DNA from: Bufo bufo
Taxonomy: Eukaryota; Chordata; Amphibia; Anura; Bufonidae
Reading direction: 5' to 3'
Length of the DNA stretch: 64,000 nt
Assembly: GCF_905171765.1 (NCBI RefSeq)
Contig: NC_053389.1
Coordinates: 787,734,754-787,798,753 of the forward strand
How positions within the stretch are numbered: the first letter of the stretch is position 1; the number at the start of each line of letters is the position of its first letter. The position numbers and the translations under genes are program-made. This document shows, piece by piece, positions 1-12,650 of this stretch. Under the pieces are notes generated by a model. The model was given only the letters and a program-made list of their open reading frames with translations. It was not told the origin of the DNA and did not search any database.

Positions 1-895
1 ATTGTGGCGCAATTGCAGCAACCACGGGTGAGACGTCGGCCAGGGTGTCCCTTTAAAATGTTAAGTGTTTTTGAAAGTTTGTTGTGACGCCAGTTGCATT
101 TCAGCAACGAGAGACTTGGTCCCCCTAAGTGGATGGTGAGGGTGGTACCCAGGTGTAGGAATGCCAGAGTGGTGTAAGGGTTGCCTATAATGTCCCTTGA
201 GGTGTGGCTGTGCACGTGTCACGGTGCTCCTACCTGGATATCCTGGAACCCCAGGCGTAGTCGTCCGAAGCAGTGCAAATTAAAGTGAATCGTTGATGAA
301 GGAATTAAAAAAGAAATGGAATCCAGACTTGTATCAAACGTTGGAAACAGCTTTACTTGGATAAACTTGCATCAGAGCGCAATCTTCCAAACTTTATCTT
401 GGTCACCAGCAAGCTTTGGCAGGCAAACACATTCGGCTCTGCTACATCTGAACCTCTTTAGCTCTGCTGTGCTATCAGGATTAACTAGAAACTTTTACTT
501 TCTGCTAAACTTTATTTTCTGCAGTCTGACTCTGTCTTTATCTTGATCTAGATCTCTATCCTATTATTTGACTTTTATCTTTATCTTTATCTTGGTTTCC
601 TGTTTTTATCCAGGGAATCTTTCCTCCTGGCTTCTGAAGTACGTTGCGCTTTTCTTTCTTATACCAGCAGAGCCGATAGTGCTCCTCTGGCCTTGGCAAG
701 ATCCGTACAACAGGGACTAGGCCTAACGCACAACCTTCCCCTTACAAGGGGGTAAGCTAAACTGACTCACTAACTCAAACTTCTCCCTCTCTAGAGAGGG
801 CTAGAATGGAAAGAAGGTTCCATTCCAGACAACCTAGCTCTGCCATTGATGCCGCCATCTGCTGGTGAACCAGGCACACTACACTTTAACAGTTG
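1..895. other. No gene seen; possible LTR-type repeat fragment cut by the window edge
   Basis: No convincing coding region. A GTGACGCCAGTTGC-type phrase near 80-100 resembles repetitive sequence I associate with amphibian LTR elements, but neither terminus nor a second copy is present, so the assignment is weak. From about 560 to 600 there is a short TTTATC-rich stretch. Could equally be ordinary intergenic DNA. Confidence 0.2.
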
Positions 896-1249
896 CATTA
901 CAAGGCAAAGAATATGCATATGATACCGGACCTTGAAATCAATACATAACATGACATTAGGTCAACCGTAGGAGATAGTAGGGGGCACAAAGAGGTGGTA
1001 ATACCACTCTGGGGTATTACACAATTTTGGCACAAAATGGCACATTTTAGACCCCCAACCCTTTTACTGTGAAGCTCTGTCCCCTTCCGACAAGCCCCAG
1101 CCCTTGTCGAGCATGTTTGAAAAAAGTCTAGAAATCCTAAATGCACCAAATTGTGCCGCTTTTTTTGACAAATGTTTGGCACACATTAGTACATTTGCGC
1201 CAAGATCTATGCAAATTTTTGTATATTGACTTCTAAGTTTCTTCTAGAC
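896..1249. other. No feature recognised
   Basis: Non-coding DNA with short stop-rich frames only. The last eight bases (1242-1249) are the left target-site duplication of the next element. Confidence 0.4.
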
Positions 1250-1407
1250 CAGCAGTCAGCAACCTTCGGCACTCCAGATGTGTTGAAACTACGACTCCCA
1301 GCATGCTCCATTCACTTTTATGGGAGTCCTGAAAATAGCTAAGCAAGTGTACATGCTGGGAGTCGTAGTTTCACCACAGCTGGAGTGCCGAAGGTTGCTG
1401 ATCCCCG
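1250..1407. mobile_element. Palindromic hAT-type MITE (Buster-like target site)
   Basis: A 158-bp foldback element whose arms contain the phrase ACTACGACTCCCAGCATG and its reverse complement. It is flanked by a perfect 8-bp duplication TTCTAGAC (1242-1249 and 1408-1415). The duplication fits NNNTANNN, the pattern known for the Buster branch of hAT transposons. It has no coding capacity. Related copies lie at 38870-38979, 40756-40920 and 43562-43708. Confidence 0.8.
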
Positions 1408-1544
1408 TTCTAGACTCTAGAAGACAGTGGCCTAATGGCCAAGTTAGAAGACATCATGTAAGTCTTCTTTTGACATACTTTTAGCCCTATTTTTTGACGA
1501 AAGAGGACTTTTTAGATATTATCACATACACAATCCTCATCTAT

Positions 1545-2005
1545 TAAAGGGCTTGTCCGCTTTATTTATATTGATGACCTGTCCTCAGGATAGGTCACCA
1601 ATATCAGATTAGAGGGGGTCTGACTTCCGGCACCCCCGCCGATCAGCTTTTCGAAGAGAAAGCAGTGCTTGTACGAGAGCGCAGCCTTCCCTTTGTTGTT
1701 TACCAGCTTGCCATCACAACCGTATCGGTGACCAAGTGTAATTACATCTAAGCCTATTCAAGTGATATGGAAGGAGCCGTCCCATAGAAGTGAATTGGAT
1801 GGCTTACTTGTAATTATACTTGGTCACCACTGCAGTTGCAGCAGCAATAAGGTAAACAATGAAGAGAAGGCAGTGCTTGTACGAGCGCTGCCTTCTCTTA
1901 CAACAACTGATTGGTTGGGGTGCTGGGAATCGTACCCCGATCTGATATTGATGACCTATCCTGAGGATAAGTCAACAATAGCAATAAAGTGAACAAACCC
2001 TTTAA
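1545..2005. mobile_element. T2-type MITE (Kolobok-like, TTAA target site)
   Basis: Begins TTAAAGGGCTTGTCC and ends in the inverted counterpart AACCCTTTAA, with about 22 bp of terminal inverted repeat and TTAA at both edges. TTAAAGGRR ends are the signature of T2 MITEs known from Xenopus. The interior carries the phrase GATGACCTATCCTGAGGATA in degenerate form on both strands and a partial internal duplication (GCAGTGCTTGTACGAG occurs twice). No open reading frame of note. Confidence 0.75.
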
Positions 2006-2090
2006 AAGTGTTTTCCCTCAGGATAAGTTATCAATATCAGATTGGCAGGGGTCCATCCTGAGGATAAGTCATCAATAGCAGAATCTCAAG
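2006..2090. repeat. T2-interior fragments abutting the MITE
   Basis: Two further copies of the CCTGAGGATAAGT-ATCAATA phrase that occurs inside the preceding MITE, without their own termini. Probably a remnant of a second truncated copy. Confidence 0.45.
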
Positions 2091-2779
2091 GGAAAAAAAA
2101 TGTTTGAAAAAAAAAAAGAGGGCAAATATGACCTACCGGTACCTTCCAGCATCGAAGGCGTTAATGTTTTCAGTAAATTATAAGAGAGCGGTTAAACAAA
2201 TCTCCTGGTAGTTAGTAATTACAGGATTACACGCTTTGTTTCCAGAGTAGCCCACAGTAAATTAGTGTTAATGTAGGACCTGTAATGAGCAGTTCATGGC
2301 AAGGACTGCACGGGGTCATTTCAAGGAGACAGGAGGATGAGAGGGTTATCGGCTGGTAAATTTCTGATTGACAGAGGTCAGTACTCTGAGGAGAAGAGCT
2401 GGATGTCCTTGGTGCTCCATAGAGGTTACACATCTTGTATTTCAACCATAAAGAACACAAAATTGAAAATGACAAAAATTATTAGTGTCAGGTTCCTGGC
2501 TCATATTGTTCATATGAAACATTTTTTTCAGAATGGAGAATGGAATTGCTGTTAGGTATTAATATTAAATGAGTGTGTGTTGTAGTGTGTTTTATTTTTT
2601 TTCTTCATGCTTATTGGGTTTGGGTTTTACCACAGGTCCTCACGAGGTGATCTGGACAGCTTGACACGTGTGTAACCAGGTTTAATTATTTGACAGTGTT
2701 GTGAGGTGTCTTATCCTAGTCAGATGAGATAAGGCTACTACATCCTCATGACCACATCATATTAGGTGAAGGCGTTTGA
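2091..2779. other. No feature recognised
   Basis: AT-rich non-coding DNA with A- and T-runs near 2093-2120 and 2585-2605. No repeat termini or coding frame that I can support. Confidence 0.4.
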
Positions 2780-3420
2780 TAGGTGTTGGAGACCACGTTG
2801 AATGCGTTGAAAGTGGTTCTCCAGATTTTACCTATTGACCTATCCTGTCTTACTTTCTGTACTCCCACCAGTGAGATGTTTTCAGGAGTTGCAGCTCCAA
2901 ACCATGCACCATTACTATACAGCTCGGTACAACGTAGAATGGGCATTGCAACCAGGCGTGGTTTCCCTGGAGTTGGATCCAATATTGATGAAAGATTGAT
3001 CATCAATAAGTAAGTCCTGAAAAAACCCTTTCAGGTGTTGTGGCTCATGTTGGTGGTGGCAGTGAAAGAGCTATTGGTGTTAATGACCACATTGAATGAG
3101 ATTGGAGGTGTTATGACACATGAAGTTGCTGGTGACCACATTGAATGCCATGGAAGGGGTTTTCAAGGATTTACCTTTTAATGACCTATTCTTAGGATAG
3201 ATCATCAATATATCGTTGGTGGTCTTACTTTCCGCAACGCCACCAATGAGCTGTTTTCAGGAGTTACAGCATTTGACCAGGTACCGGAACTACATGGCTC
3301 TGTAGAATGCATAATGGTCGCTGCAAGCAGGCATGATTACCACCGATTGGTGAGGTTGCCTGCAGTCGATGTTAATGACCTATCCTAATATCAGTAAGTA
3401 AATACTGAAAAATGAGGAGT
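2780..3420. repeat. Degenerate dispersed repeat fragments (T2-interior type)
   Basis: Several diverged copies of GACCTATCCT/ATCAATAT phrases and of the neighbouring ACTTTCTGTACTCCCACCAGTGA-like segment (about 2830-2870 and 3180-3250). Phrases about TTGGTGACCACATTGAATG recur at 2790, 3085, 3130 and 3460. They look like old MITE interiors and local duplications without intact ends. Confidence 0.4.
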
Positions 3421-4465
3421 TGTGACTCTGTTCGTGATGGCAGTAAAAAAGCCAAAGGTGTTGGTGACCACATGGACACTTGGTGACTACATTGAGTGAG
3501 ATTGGAGGTGTTCTGACACATGAAGAGCTCATTATTCCACTTTTTGCTGGGAAAACCCTTTGAAATTGATCTCTCTGAAAAAAGTTGGGATCGAGAAGTG
3601 GTGTCTGCTAGGACATTATTGGTAAGACTTAGGGTAGACTGTCAACCTTGCTTTTCGAAAGTTTCTAGCTGTAATGGAAAATAGATTTCAAGTTTCCTTG
3701 GATTAGTAAAGCGGTTCTGCTTTCTCCAGGTTGACGTAGCATCACCTACTGCATGTATCAATAATGACACTATGCCTCTCTTGTGAGATAGATCTGATTG
3801 TCGAGCGTCTTTTCCTGGAATTCTCTAGAACAGATGTTATTGGTGACGAGTAGCCAGGTGTCCCAAAGGGTGATGAGCCTTGCAGGAGCTGGTATCATGG
3901 CTCTTCCTTGACCGCAATAATATAATGACCTCTATTGACCAAATACTTCATGTCTTTGTTGTCCCACAGCATTAGATCAATTCATTTAGAGATTTCTGTT
4001 CATGTTTTTGGTTGAAGAAAAGAATATCATGTGTAAAGAAATGTAGTTCTTTACACATCACTTATCTGCTGCTCAACTCCCAGTCATCATTGTACGTGTC
4101 CCTATAGGATCCGGGCTGCCGGTGCTTCAGCTGCTTGCTTCATTGACTCCTAATGTTTGTATTGTCAATAGAATATTTCAATAAGCCTTCAATTGTCATT
4201 AAGCATAGCCATGTAACCACAGCCCTGGCAAGACAAACCTTCCCGAATTACTGTTGGCACAGTTAGGATTCTGAGTAGCACGTGTTACCGCAAAAGATTT
4301 CTGCATTTATCCAGTGGGCATCAAGAATATGAAAGTCAATTGTTCCTGCTTTTGTCTCATGCTGAATAAATATTTTGCTCAAAACAGTCCACACGTATAA
4401 ACAGGAGCTAGATCCCCAGGTACTTGGGGTAGTATTTGCCATATAGCAAACTGGAGCAGTTTAAC
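3421..4465. other. No feature recognised
   Basis: Non-coding DNA without long frames, clear inverted ends or tandem structure. Confidence 0.4.
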
Positions 4466-5032
4466 TTAAAGGGGTTGTCCCACGAAAGTTATTCTACATT
4501 TTTCAAACCTGCACCTGGATCTGAATACTTTTGAAATTGGATGTAATTAAAAATTTATTTTTTTTCTTTTTCTAAATTTTCTGTCCAGTTCACTGAGGTG
4601 GACGCACATGCTCAGTTCCATCCCTCAACTGCCACCAGCTCCAATAGCCGAGCCGGCATTGTGCTATTTTCAGGACTCCCATAGAGGTGAACAGAATGTT
4701 TCTGCGCTTGCGTGGTACACTCTTTCACTTCGGGGGCCGTAAGTGGGTCCAATAGGTGAGACCCGCACCTATCTGACATTGATGGCCTATCCTAACGATA
4801 TGCACATGCTCAGTTCCATCCTTCAACTGCCACCAGTTCCAATAGCTTAGCCAGGGACTCCCATAGAGGTGAACAGAGGGTGGCTGCGCTTGCGTTGTAC
4901 ACTCTCTTGCACTTCGGGGGGCCCTGTTCTGGAGATAGGTGCGGGTCTCACCTATTGGACCCACTTCTATCTGACAATGATGGCCAATCCTAACGACATG
5001 CCATCAATGTCTGAGATGTGAATACCCCTTTC
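4466..5032. mobile_element. T2-type MITE, diverged right end
   Basis: Starts TTAAAGGGGTTGTCCCACG at a TTAA and ends near 5032 in AATACCCCTTTCAG, where the right TTAA looks mutated. Two internal segments (about 4610-4760 and 4800-4960) repeat each other: both contain CTCAGTTCCATCC, CAACTGCCACCAG and a CACTTCGGGGG phrase. The opening 80 bp resembles the copy at 37945-38406, so the two belong to one subfamily. Confidence 0.6.
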
Positions 5033-7841
5033 AGTAGAACTCCACCCAAAAGCCAACACCTCAATTCTGGTCAGATTTTTCTTCCAGTGTGAACAGTCCC
5101 TCTATGGCACCATTATGCATCCCTCACATTTTAGGTCAGTGTTCTAGATGAGATGTCTCTTGGTTTTTGGATGAGGAGTTTTGGGGTGGGGAGCAGATAG
5201 TTAGACTCTGCCCTGCTGCCACTTTGTGTTTTTCTGAAGCTTTGCTTCAGTTCAGCTTCAGTCTCAGCAAATTGGTGACGGGGTGCAGAGGTGTTGCTGT
5301 GAACACTTTGCTTTGTGATTGCTTTTGTAAAAAATGAGCCGGTCCTGGCAGACAGTGTCATTTGTTATAAAACTGGGTGACAGGGAGAAGGTTCATGGTG
5401 ACAACTTCTCGGCTGAAGTTTAAGATTCTGGAGGGGGAAATACAGAGAGGAGTCATGGAGCCTTCATTCTTACACCTCGGCCTTGGAGCAGATTTAATTT
5501 TACGGTTGGCTTCTACATAGTGGGGTGGGAGCAAAAATCTAAAGAGGGACCCTATAGGCAAAGCATCTGGCTAGCTCAGCGTGCCCTTAAAGGGATTGTC
5601 CAGTGGTAAAAAAAAAACATGTTATGGATGGCTCACAGCGGGTTAAAAATATAAAATAAGACACTCCTTTACCCCCCTCTGCCGCAATTCTGATGCTTAC
5701 TAGTTATCGCTGGTCCCAGCTCGACACGCAGGAAATGAAAGGTGACAACTTTAGCCCTCTCCTTAGGTCCTTGCCAGGCACAGGTGATCTATGATGCTTG
5801 ATATGATATACCGGTACTTCTTTTCTTCAGAATAAACTGTAATGCATTATGGTTCGTAAAGGATTACACCAAATTTCTCTTTAAGCCAGGTAACAAAGGT
5901 ACAGTCTGACCGCTATATACTGTAGACATTTCTATGCAGTATAATAGGAATATTATACGTGTATATGGATATGCATGAGTCCGTGAGAGATACTTAAGTA
6001 AACACAGAGAAACATAATACGCTCAACATGACTGTGATCGGGAAAGCAATGTAGATTTCTCTCTCCCAATGCCAGTTAGATATGAGATGTTTCCTCCTGA
6101 CGCTGATGTCACTGGGTAATAGATCTCGTTTTCGCCGACCTTGCTAAAAACACGGGAGGGATGAATAGCTCTTAAACCTGACAAGCTAAATTGCAGTGTA
6201 TTTTGGATAGGAGTCAAATCTTTGGGGCTGAGAAAATCACAGCACTTGTCTTGGAAATTGAAAGAGGACAATTGAGGCAGGAGAGTGAGTTTGGTTGGTA
6301 TCTGTGTACTCTGTGGCCCTGGACTCAATGCATCTCTGTCTACCTGCTTGTTAATACCAATGATCAGCCAGTCTTATGGTCTTTACAGCATGTAGATGTG
6401 CCCAAGAGGTTGTGATGTTGTTCAGAACGGACCTCAATGTGATCTCTGAGGCTTTGACTGTAGTTGACTGTTATGTCAATATCTCAGACAGTTCTATTCT
6501 TCTGGAATCTTCCCCTAAAGCTTTATGTACAGAGTGTCAATTCAGTTGTTCATGGCAGAGGTTAGAGAAGACTGGGCAGACAAGTTGTATTCTGGGTTCC
6601 AGATAGGACATCAATATCCCATTGTTCATTGTTTGAATGGGTTTTTTTGCTCTGCAGAAGTGCCTCATCAAAGGGCAAACCTCTATGGAGATGAATACCT
6701 CGCTGGACTACAGTTAGGTTGGGTAAGAAGATATGTCATGAGTAGTCTACATGGGCCTCTGCTTCACCAATACTGGCTAGGTGAAGACTAGAAAACATTG
6801 CCTGGTCTTAAGAATCTTGGAAGCTTCTGGTCTTCTGTATAATGGGGATGGTAAACTTAGAAGTTGGAATAAACTATACACGTTTACAGATATATTTTGA
6901 ATGGTGTGGGAAATGTTATTAAGGCACGCTGTTGATTATTATTTAATTCCACAACGTACCAGTTCCTGATCATGTGGATTCATTTATGTCCCCATTCTAC
7001 CCATAATCTGATGACTACCTTGAGCAGGATAACATAAATTCCAGATAACATAATCTCCAGATGCTTCCACAAACACGGACACAGATCTCCATCCAAGAGC
7101 ATCTTTGGAATAAGGTGAAACGAGAGAGTTATGTCCTCTCACAGCTGTGCTGGGGTTAAGAAGGTGTGCCAAACAAAGGTTGGTTGCATGCATACATCCA
7201 CATTCATAAATTTTATTTTCGTTTGAGTAGGGGGAGTAATAGTGGCCATAAATATGCTTGAGGGAGTTAATTGACAATCTCTTGGGTGTACCATACCCTA
7301 CCCTAATGTTTCTTGTTGAGTTTGTTGGCTGTGGCCTCCTCCTCCATGAACATAAACATTCAGCATGATAATTGGGGAATCGTCCATCTTAATTTCCCCC
7401 GACATTTATTGAATGACTGTGGTCAGCAAAAGACGTTTAATCTTGGCTCTTCGGCTGTGACTTTCAGCTAGACAGTCTATCTTCTGTCAAGGATATGACC
7501 ATTGAAATCCCCCCGGTTGTTCTTCTGTTTATTATATATATTCTACATATGATATATATAGTACTTCTTCTTTAAGTGACGGACTGAAGTTCCATGGCCC
7601 CACCAGAGAAAATCATTGAGAGCCCACCGTCCGTGTATACAGGACATAGGCATTTTCACTTTTAGATAATTTTTATCTGCATATTCAAGGTTTAATCTGG
7701 TTAATCTGATGGTTCCAAATAATCTGCCACTAGATCTAAGAGGCCCTGTATTTTAAGGGGCCCATTATAGTTTCAGAACTTGGGACACTGGAGGACCCTT
7801 CGGTACTCTGGTGGGCCAGTCCAACCCTGCCTTCTTTCCAT
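5033..7841. other. No gene recognised; one isolated T2 end at 5587
   Basis: The only repeat signature is a T2 left end, TTAAAGGGATTGTCC, at 5587. I could not find its partner. The remaining 2.8 kb has only short frames on both strands, and none shows a recognisable domain. Confidence 0.4.
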
Positions 7842-7903
7842 CATCTTTTGTTGCCGCTACATCGGTGCATCTACAGTATGCACCGATGTAGCAACAAAAG
7901 ATG
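7842..7903. other. Long near-perfect hairpin
   Basis: Left arm 7842-7870 and right arm 7878-7903 are reverse complements (CATCTTTTGTTG and GCTACATCGGTGCAT) apart from a 3-base bulge (CCG or GCC) in the left arm. The 7-base loop is CTACAGT. The size and single bulge would suit a small-RNA precursor, but a tiny foldback MITE relic is equally possible. No flanking duplication was identified. Confidence 0.6.
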
Positions 7904-9328
7904 CTGGATGTTTTTCCTCCCGAGAGCAGCATTAAAAGTATCCACTCCCCGAAATTCTGATAAAATATACTTACCAAACCAGCCATGGCCTTGTTTAATT
8001 TTTCATAGATGAGCTCCATTCCTAGGACGTTGAGAAGTATCAATATGAACTGTCATTTATTACCCACTTCTCTTATTACAATACTGAATTAATTGATTGT
8101 CTGTGGCTGGAGGACATGGCAGCTTGCTCCGTGTGGTTGAAAACCTATAATCAAAAGTGGGAAGATTTTTAAAAAAAAGCTTCCTGTCAACAGTAGTATC
8201 CGTAAGATTTTGGGTGGTATAATATGCATCTCCTCCATCTTTGTGGATGTATCTGCTGCCTAATGTTCAAGAGGTATACATCACTGTGCCCCTCCATACT
8301 AGCAGCCGGGAAATCCATGTCTGATCGTAGGAGTCTCTAAACCATTTTACCGAGAGTTTCAGCCCCTTTAGTCTAAGAATAGATTGGCCTAGCAGTGGTC
8401 AGACCTCCACCAATCGAAATATAAACTTGGCATATCCAATCAATATGCAAGTAAAGTCCCCCAAACACATTGGTATATTGTTGGCCAAACCCGACAAGAC
8501 CAGCTGGTTGGGATAACACTCTCTAATGTGTCTGGGGAGCTCCAGACTCTCCCCCGACATAATCTAAGAGAAGGATCGGACAAATGAAAATTTCCACCCA
8601 ATCCTTTTGTTTTCCTTGGAGATAAGCTGTTGCCAGAGGTGTCTGAGGCTTTCTCCGCTTTCCCTATGGAATTCACGTACATGTTCAACTCGGTATGAGA
8701 GATTCAGGAGAGTTAGCTGTTGGACCGACACCTATGAAATGTGTATGAATTTGGCTTTGTGAAGAGGTCTCTAACCTGTTGCAAAACTACAACTACCAAC
8801 ATGCCTTGACTGCCCTAGATACCGTAGGTTTGTGGATGGGAAGAGGGTTAGTGCCCAACTGTGCAATCCCCACTGCCCCCACCATGTGTACCTGTTCAGA
8901 CACAGCGTAGGTTCCTGCATTGTGTATTGATATGAAGCGTATGATTTAGTGTTGTGTTATTGAGCGGGTGTGCGGGATAACCCTGCTCGGCATTGCTGGC
9001 TGTGTACACAGATCTCCCACCTCCTCCTTAGTATTCTCATTGCTGCTCAGTCAGGAGACACCTCATCACTCCCAGCGTGAAGAATATTCACTTTCTGATC
9101 ATGTGCCAGGTCCCTGCCCCCGCACTGCTATAATATACAACCGCTTGTATTTAATATACTGTGCAGACATTATAGCAGTCATTCGCAGTCTGGACCGAGA
9201 CCACTATGTATCAGCATATGGGTAATATACTGTACTTCGATAGCATGAATAGTATTGATAGATGAGTGGTAGGTGGCCATCAATCTGCTCGTCACGGATA
9301 AGCCTGATCATGGAGTCATGCCTAGTCA
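7904..9328. other. No gene recognised; short hAT MITE relic at 8775-8814
   Basis: Segment 8775-8814 (GTTGCAAAACTACAACTACC then AACATGCC) matches one arm of the palindromic hAT MITEs seen elsewhere in the window, but its mate and ends are lost. The rest shows no defensible feature. Confidence 0.4.
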
Positions 9329-9602
9329 TACATTGGGCTCATGCACACGGCTGTAAGTGTTTTGGGGTCGCAAATCGCGGATCCATAAAACACAGATTAC
9401 GCCTGAGAGCATGCCACCATAAAATTTTTGGCTCCTGCAGAAATGTCCTATCCTTGTCCGAAATACGGACAATAATAGGACATGTTCTATTTTTTCGTGG
9501 AATGGCCATACGGATACGGAATGCACACCGTTATTTTTGAGGCCCCATTGAAATTAATGGTTCTGCATACAGGCCGCAAAAAAACGTTAGGCATGAGCCC
9601 AC
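9329..9602. mobile_element. MITE with GGGCTCATGCACACGG end
   Basis: Starts GGGCTCATGCACACGGCTGT and finishes near 9602 with GCATGAGCCC, the inverted counterpart of the start. The interior holds AATAGGACATG and TCCTATCCTTGTCC phrases shared with the element at 32954-33216, so the two are one family. Its superfamily is uncertain. Short frames inside it are not genes. Confidence 0.6.
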
Positions 9603-9891
9603 TGTCTGTATCTCCTCCTAATAGCCCAGTTCTAAATCCTGCCACATATATGCGATTTCTGACAGGTGGATAAGCGGTCGGCCAGTGGCTCTCTTGCCCG
9701 GACCCTCCATAGACGTGCACACATGACTTGGCTGTGCATGCATGTGGCTGGCATCGGCTTATCTCCCAGAGAACAAAAGTATCAGACCAGGTTGTCCGAT
9801 CCGTCTCTTCCCCCTGTACACGATAGACGGTCAGTGGGCCTCTCTGACTGTAGAGGGTTTGTCAGACATTTATCTAATGTCTATGGCATGC

Positions 9892-9920
9892 TTAAAGGGG
9901 TTTTCCAGTTATATTGATTT
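9892..9920. mobile_element. T2 MITE stub
   Basis: A 29-bp remnant starting TTAAAGGGGTTTTCCAG, directly abutting the next T2 element, which begins at a TTAA within the T-run. Confidence 0.5.
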
Positions 9921-10327
9921 TTAAAGGGGTTTTCCAATTTCTGAAACAGCGCCTCCCCCATGTGGGCACCTCACAGGTAATATACTTACCCCACTCCCGG
10001 AGCCGCTCCTTGTCCACGCACCGCCGCTGCTGCTTCTCTCTATACACGGATGAAAACATACGGTGTCGAGGGGAGCAGCCAATGGCTGGCGAAGACGAGA
10101 CTCAATAGCATCGCGGGTGACGCTAGGGAGGCTCGTCCCCATCCCCGCCTGCCATTGGCTGTCCCCTGCCCCCCCCACACCGGATGTTTTCATCCGTGTA
10201 AGGGAGAAGCAGCGGCGGCAGTGCGAGGACCAGGAGCGGCTCCGGGAGTGGCATAAGTATATTACCTGTGAGGGGCCTGGCACATGGGTGGGGGGGGGCT
10301 GTTTCAGAAATTGGATAACCCCTTTAA
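9921..10327. mobile_element. T2-type MITE, GC-rich subfamily
   Basis: TTAA-flanked palindrome. The left end TTAAAGGGGTTTTCC and right end GGATAACCCCTTTAA are inverted copies. Both arms carry CACAGGTAATATACTTA / TAAGTATATTACCTGTG and the phrase CGGATGAAAACA. The copy at 38403-38738 is clearly the same subfamily. Several overlapping frames of 64-158 codons run through it on both strands; they reflect its high GC content and symmetry, not genes. Confidence 0.8.
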
Positions 10328-10524
10328 GCATTTGCCTGCAGCCTGTCCCCTGAAGATTCAACATGTCCAATCCTTGCGCTCTCCCAGTTAAGAACACATG
10401 CAGTCTTGAATGACTCCAGCATGCATGTGTATGGGGGTGGTAAGTGACTGGTACTGCAGTTCAGCCCATTTAAGTGAACTGGGCTGAGTTCAAGATGGGC
10501 CACATGCAGCCTAATGGCATCTTA

Positions 10525-10862
10525 TTAAAGGGGTTGTCCAAGATAAAAAGGGGCGCAGACAAGGAATTGCCTAAAATAACAAAGGAATCACTTCTTACCT
10601 GTTCAATCGCCCACCACTCTGGTGCCCCCTGCTGGTCTTTGCCTACTGGGTTGCAGCGTTGATGTCACATTGACGACTTGTTACCACTGCAGCCCATCAC
10701 CGGCCTCAGCAGTAGTTTGTTGATTTGACGTCATTGCTTCAGCCCAGTAAACCAAGACCAGCAGGGGGCACCAGACTAGTGGGCAATTCAGCAGGTAAGT
10801 AGTGATTGTTTTGACCATTGTCTGCCGTTGCCCCCTTCTTTTCCCTCAGACAGCCCCTTTAA
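10525..10862. mobile_element. T2-type MITE (338 bp)
   Basis: TTAA at both edges, left end TTAAAGGGGTTGTCC, right end GACAGCCCCTTTAA. Inner arms share GGTGCCCCCTGCTGGTCTT and its complement near 10620 and 10755. No coding capacity. Confidence 0.75.
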
Positions 10863-12020
10863 GTCAGTACTAGTACCTGCAGCTGCTGACAATGTGGGAT
10901 TCTTTGTGAGGGAAGCCGTAACAATATCCATAAAGTAAATGTCATATTGATGAATTGGCCGGGGGCACCAAGGTTGGGGGTCTTACAACTGTTACCTTGC
11001 CTATAGCCCTGCTTACTCCTATTTTGAATTCTCTGCAATTTATCATGTCGTTCTCTGCAATGCCAAGGACATCGTCTCTGTGCAGATAATGTCCATAGTC
11101 CTATTAGATGTTCACGTCCAGGGCTGTCCATCATGATCTCTAGAACAATCTATATAAGCACAGCTTGGCTGCTACACCTGACTGAACAGGTCACCTCAGG
11201 ATCTGTCTGGTCATACATGGCTTATTTCTGGTTCAAGTAGACAGCCCAGACTGAGGATCTGAAAAGAGAGGCCTTGTGTCATCGGTCCACTTCTATAGAC
11301 ATCACACTATGATTATTAGCAGTGACGTACATAGTAGAGAAGGAGCTACGTATTAAAAATTAAAATGTGCCGCCCTGATTATGGTGCTAGTTTCAGACAC
11401 CCAGGACAGAAGGGTCCAGTGTTTGCCCTGCTGACACCGAAGCCCCCCCCCCCCCCCCGCCGCATCCCTTCCACGAACCTTCGCCCAATTCCTTAAACTC
11501 TTAGTTGCCAACAATCCGGTTCCTCAGGAGAGAAGAGTCCTATACAGCTTTTCCCTCATCTCTCCAAGGGCCCCATAGCAGCTGCTTTTTCTGCCCTTAC
11601 GGCAAATAAGTCTATAAATATTTAACACCTATGGTCTAATTACTTAGGAATATTATGGAAAAAGTTGGATGATAGTCGATGTCAATATATCCATTGGCCA
11701 ACTTTAATGGACCTCTATAGTCCATTCTGTGTTCTTGTCGATGTTGGCTCCTGACTTCACCCTGACGGCAGTTGTTGAGGGAGTTAATGATGGGGCAGTT
11801 GGATTGCAACATGCCAAATCCTTTTGTTCTCGGAGAGATATGGCACCACCAGAGGAATCTGACAGTCTCTTACCCTGCTTTTCGCATCCAGAATACATGC
11901 ATACTCTGCATTTGGCTGAACGAGTTGATCTACGGTAAAATGTATGGCCAGCTGAACTAATATATTTGGGTGATATTTGATTTCAGCTGAAAATGATAAT
12001 TATTTTTTTTTTTTACTGTT
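10863..12020. other. No feature recognised
   Basis: Non-coding DNA, with a C-run at about 11443-11459 and a T-run at 12003-12014. Nothing else supported. Confidence 0.4.
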
Positions 12021-12650
12021 TTACAAGCCACTGGTCCAATAGCGTACAACCCACAGGTCCAACAATATACAGCCTTCTGGTCCAACAATGTAGAGCCCAC
12101 TAGTCCAGCAGCGTGTGACCCACTGGTTCAACAACGTACAACCCTCCGGCCCAACAACGTACAGCCCACTGGTGCAGAAATGTGCGATATACTGGTCCAT
12201 CAGAATATGACCCACTATTTCAACAGTGTACAACACACTAGTCCAGAAGTGTGCGACCTACTGGTCCAATAGAATACGACTCGCTGGTCCAACAATGTAC
12301 AACCCACTGGCCTAACAACGTACAGCCCACTGGTCCAACAGTGTGTGACCTACTGGGCCAACAGCATGCGACTGACTGGTCCAACAGTGTACAACCCACT
12401 GACCTAACAATGTACTTACTTACTGGTCCAGCAGTGTGCGATGCAATGGTTTAACAATATACAACCCTCTGGCCCAACATCGTACAGCCCACTGATCCAG
12501 CTGTGTGCTGTGTACTGGTCCAACAGCATATGACCTACTGGTCCAACAGTGTACAACCCACTGGCCCAACAATATACAGCCCACAGGTCCAACAGTGAGT
12601 GACCTACTGGTTCAAAATTGTACAACCCACTGGTCCAGCAGTGGGTGGCC
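12021..12650. repeat. Minisatellite, unit about 24 bp
   Basis: About 26 degenerate copies of a unit close to CCACTGGTCCAACAGTGTAC plus AACC. Alternating copies differ in ACAACGTACAGCC and GTGTGCGACCT variants, suggesting a higher-order 48-bp period. Open frames of 67-101 codons on both strands result from the repeat length being a multiple of three. Confidence 0.85.

Noticed and set aside
9921..10397. Frame of 158 codons on the minus strand, and others in the same GC-rich region
   Set aside because: It lies across a palindromic T2 MITE. High GC removes stops in several phases. The corresponding MITE at 38403 does not preserve the frame.
12021..12650. CRISPR-like or coding repeat array
   Set aside because: The units are directly tandem and degenerate with no unique spacers. 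A 24-bp minisatellite explains it, and the context is eukaryotic.
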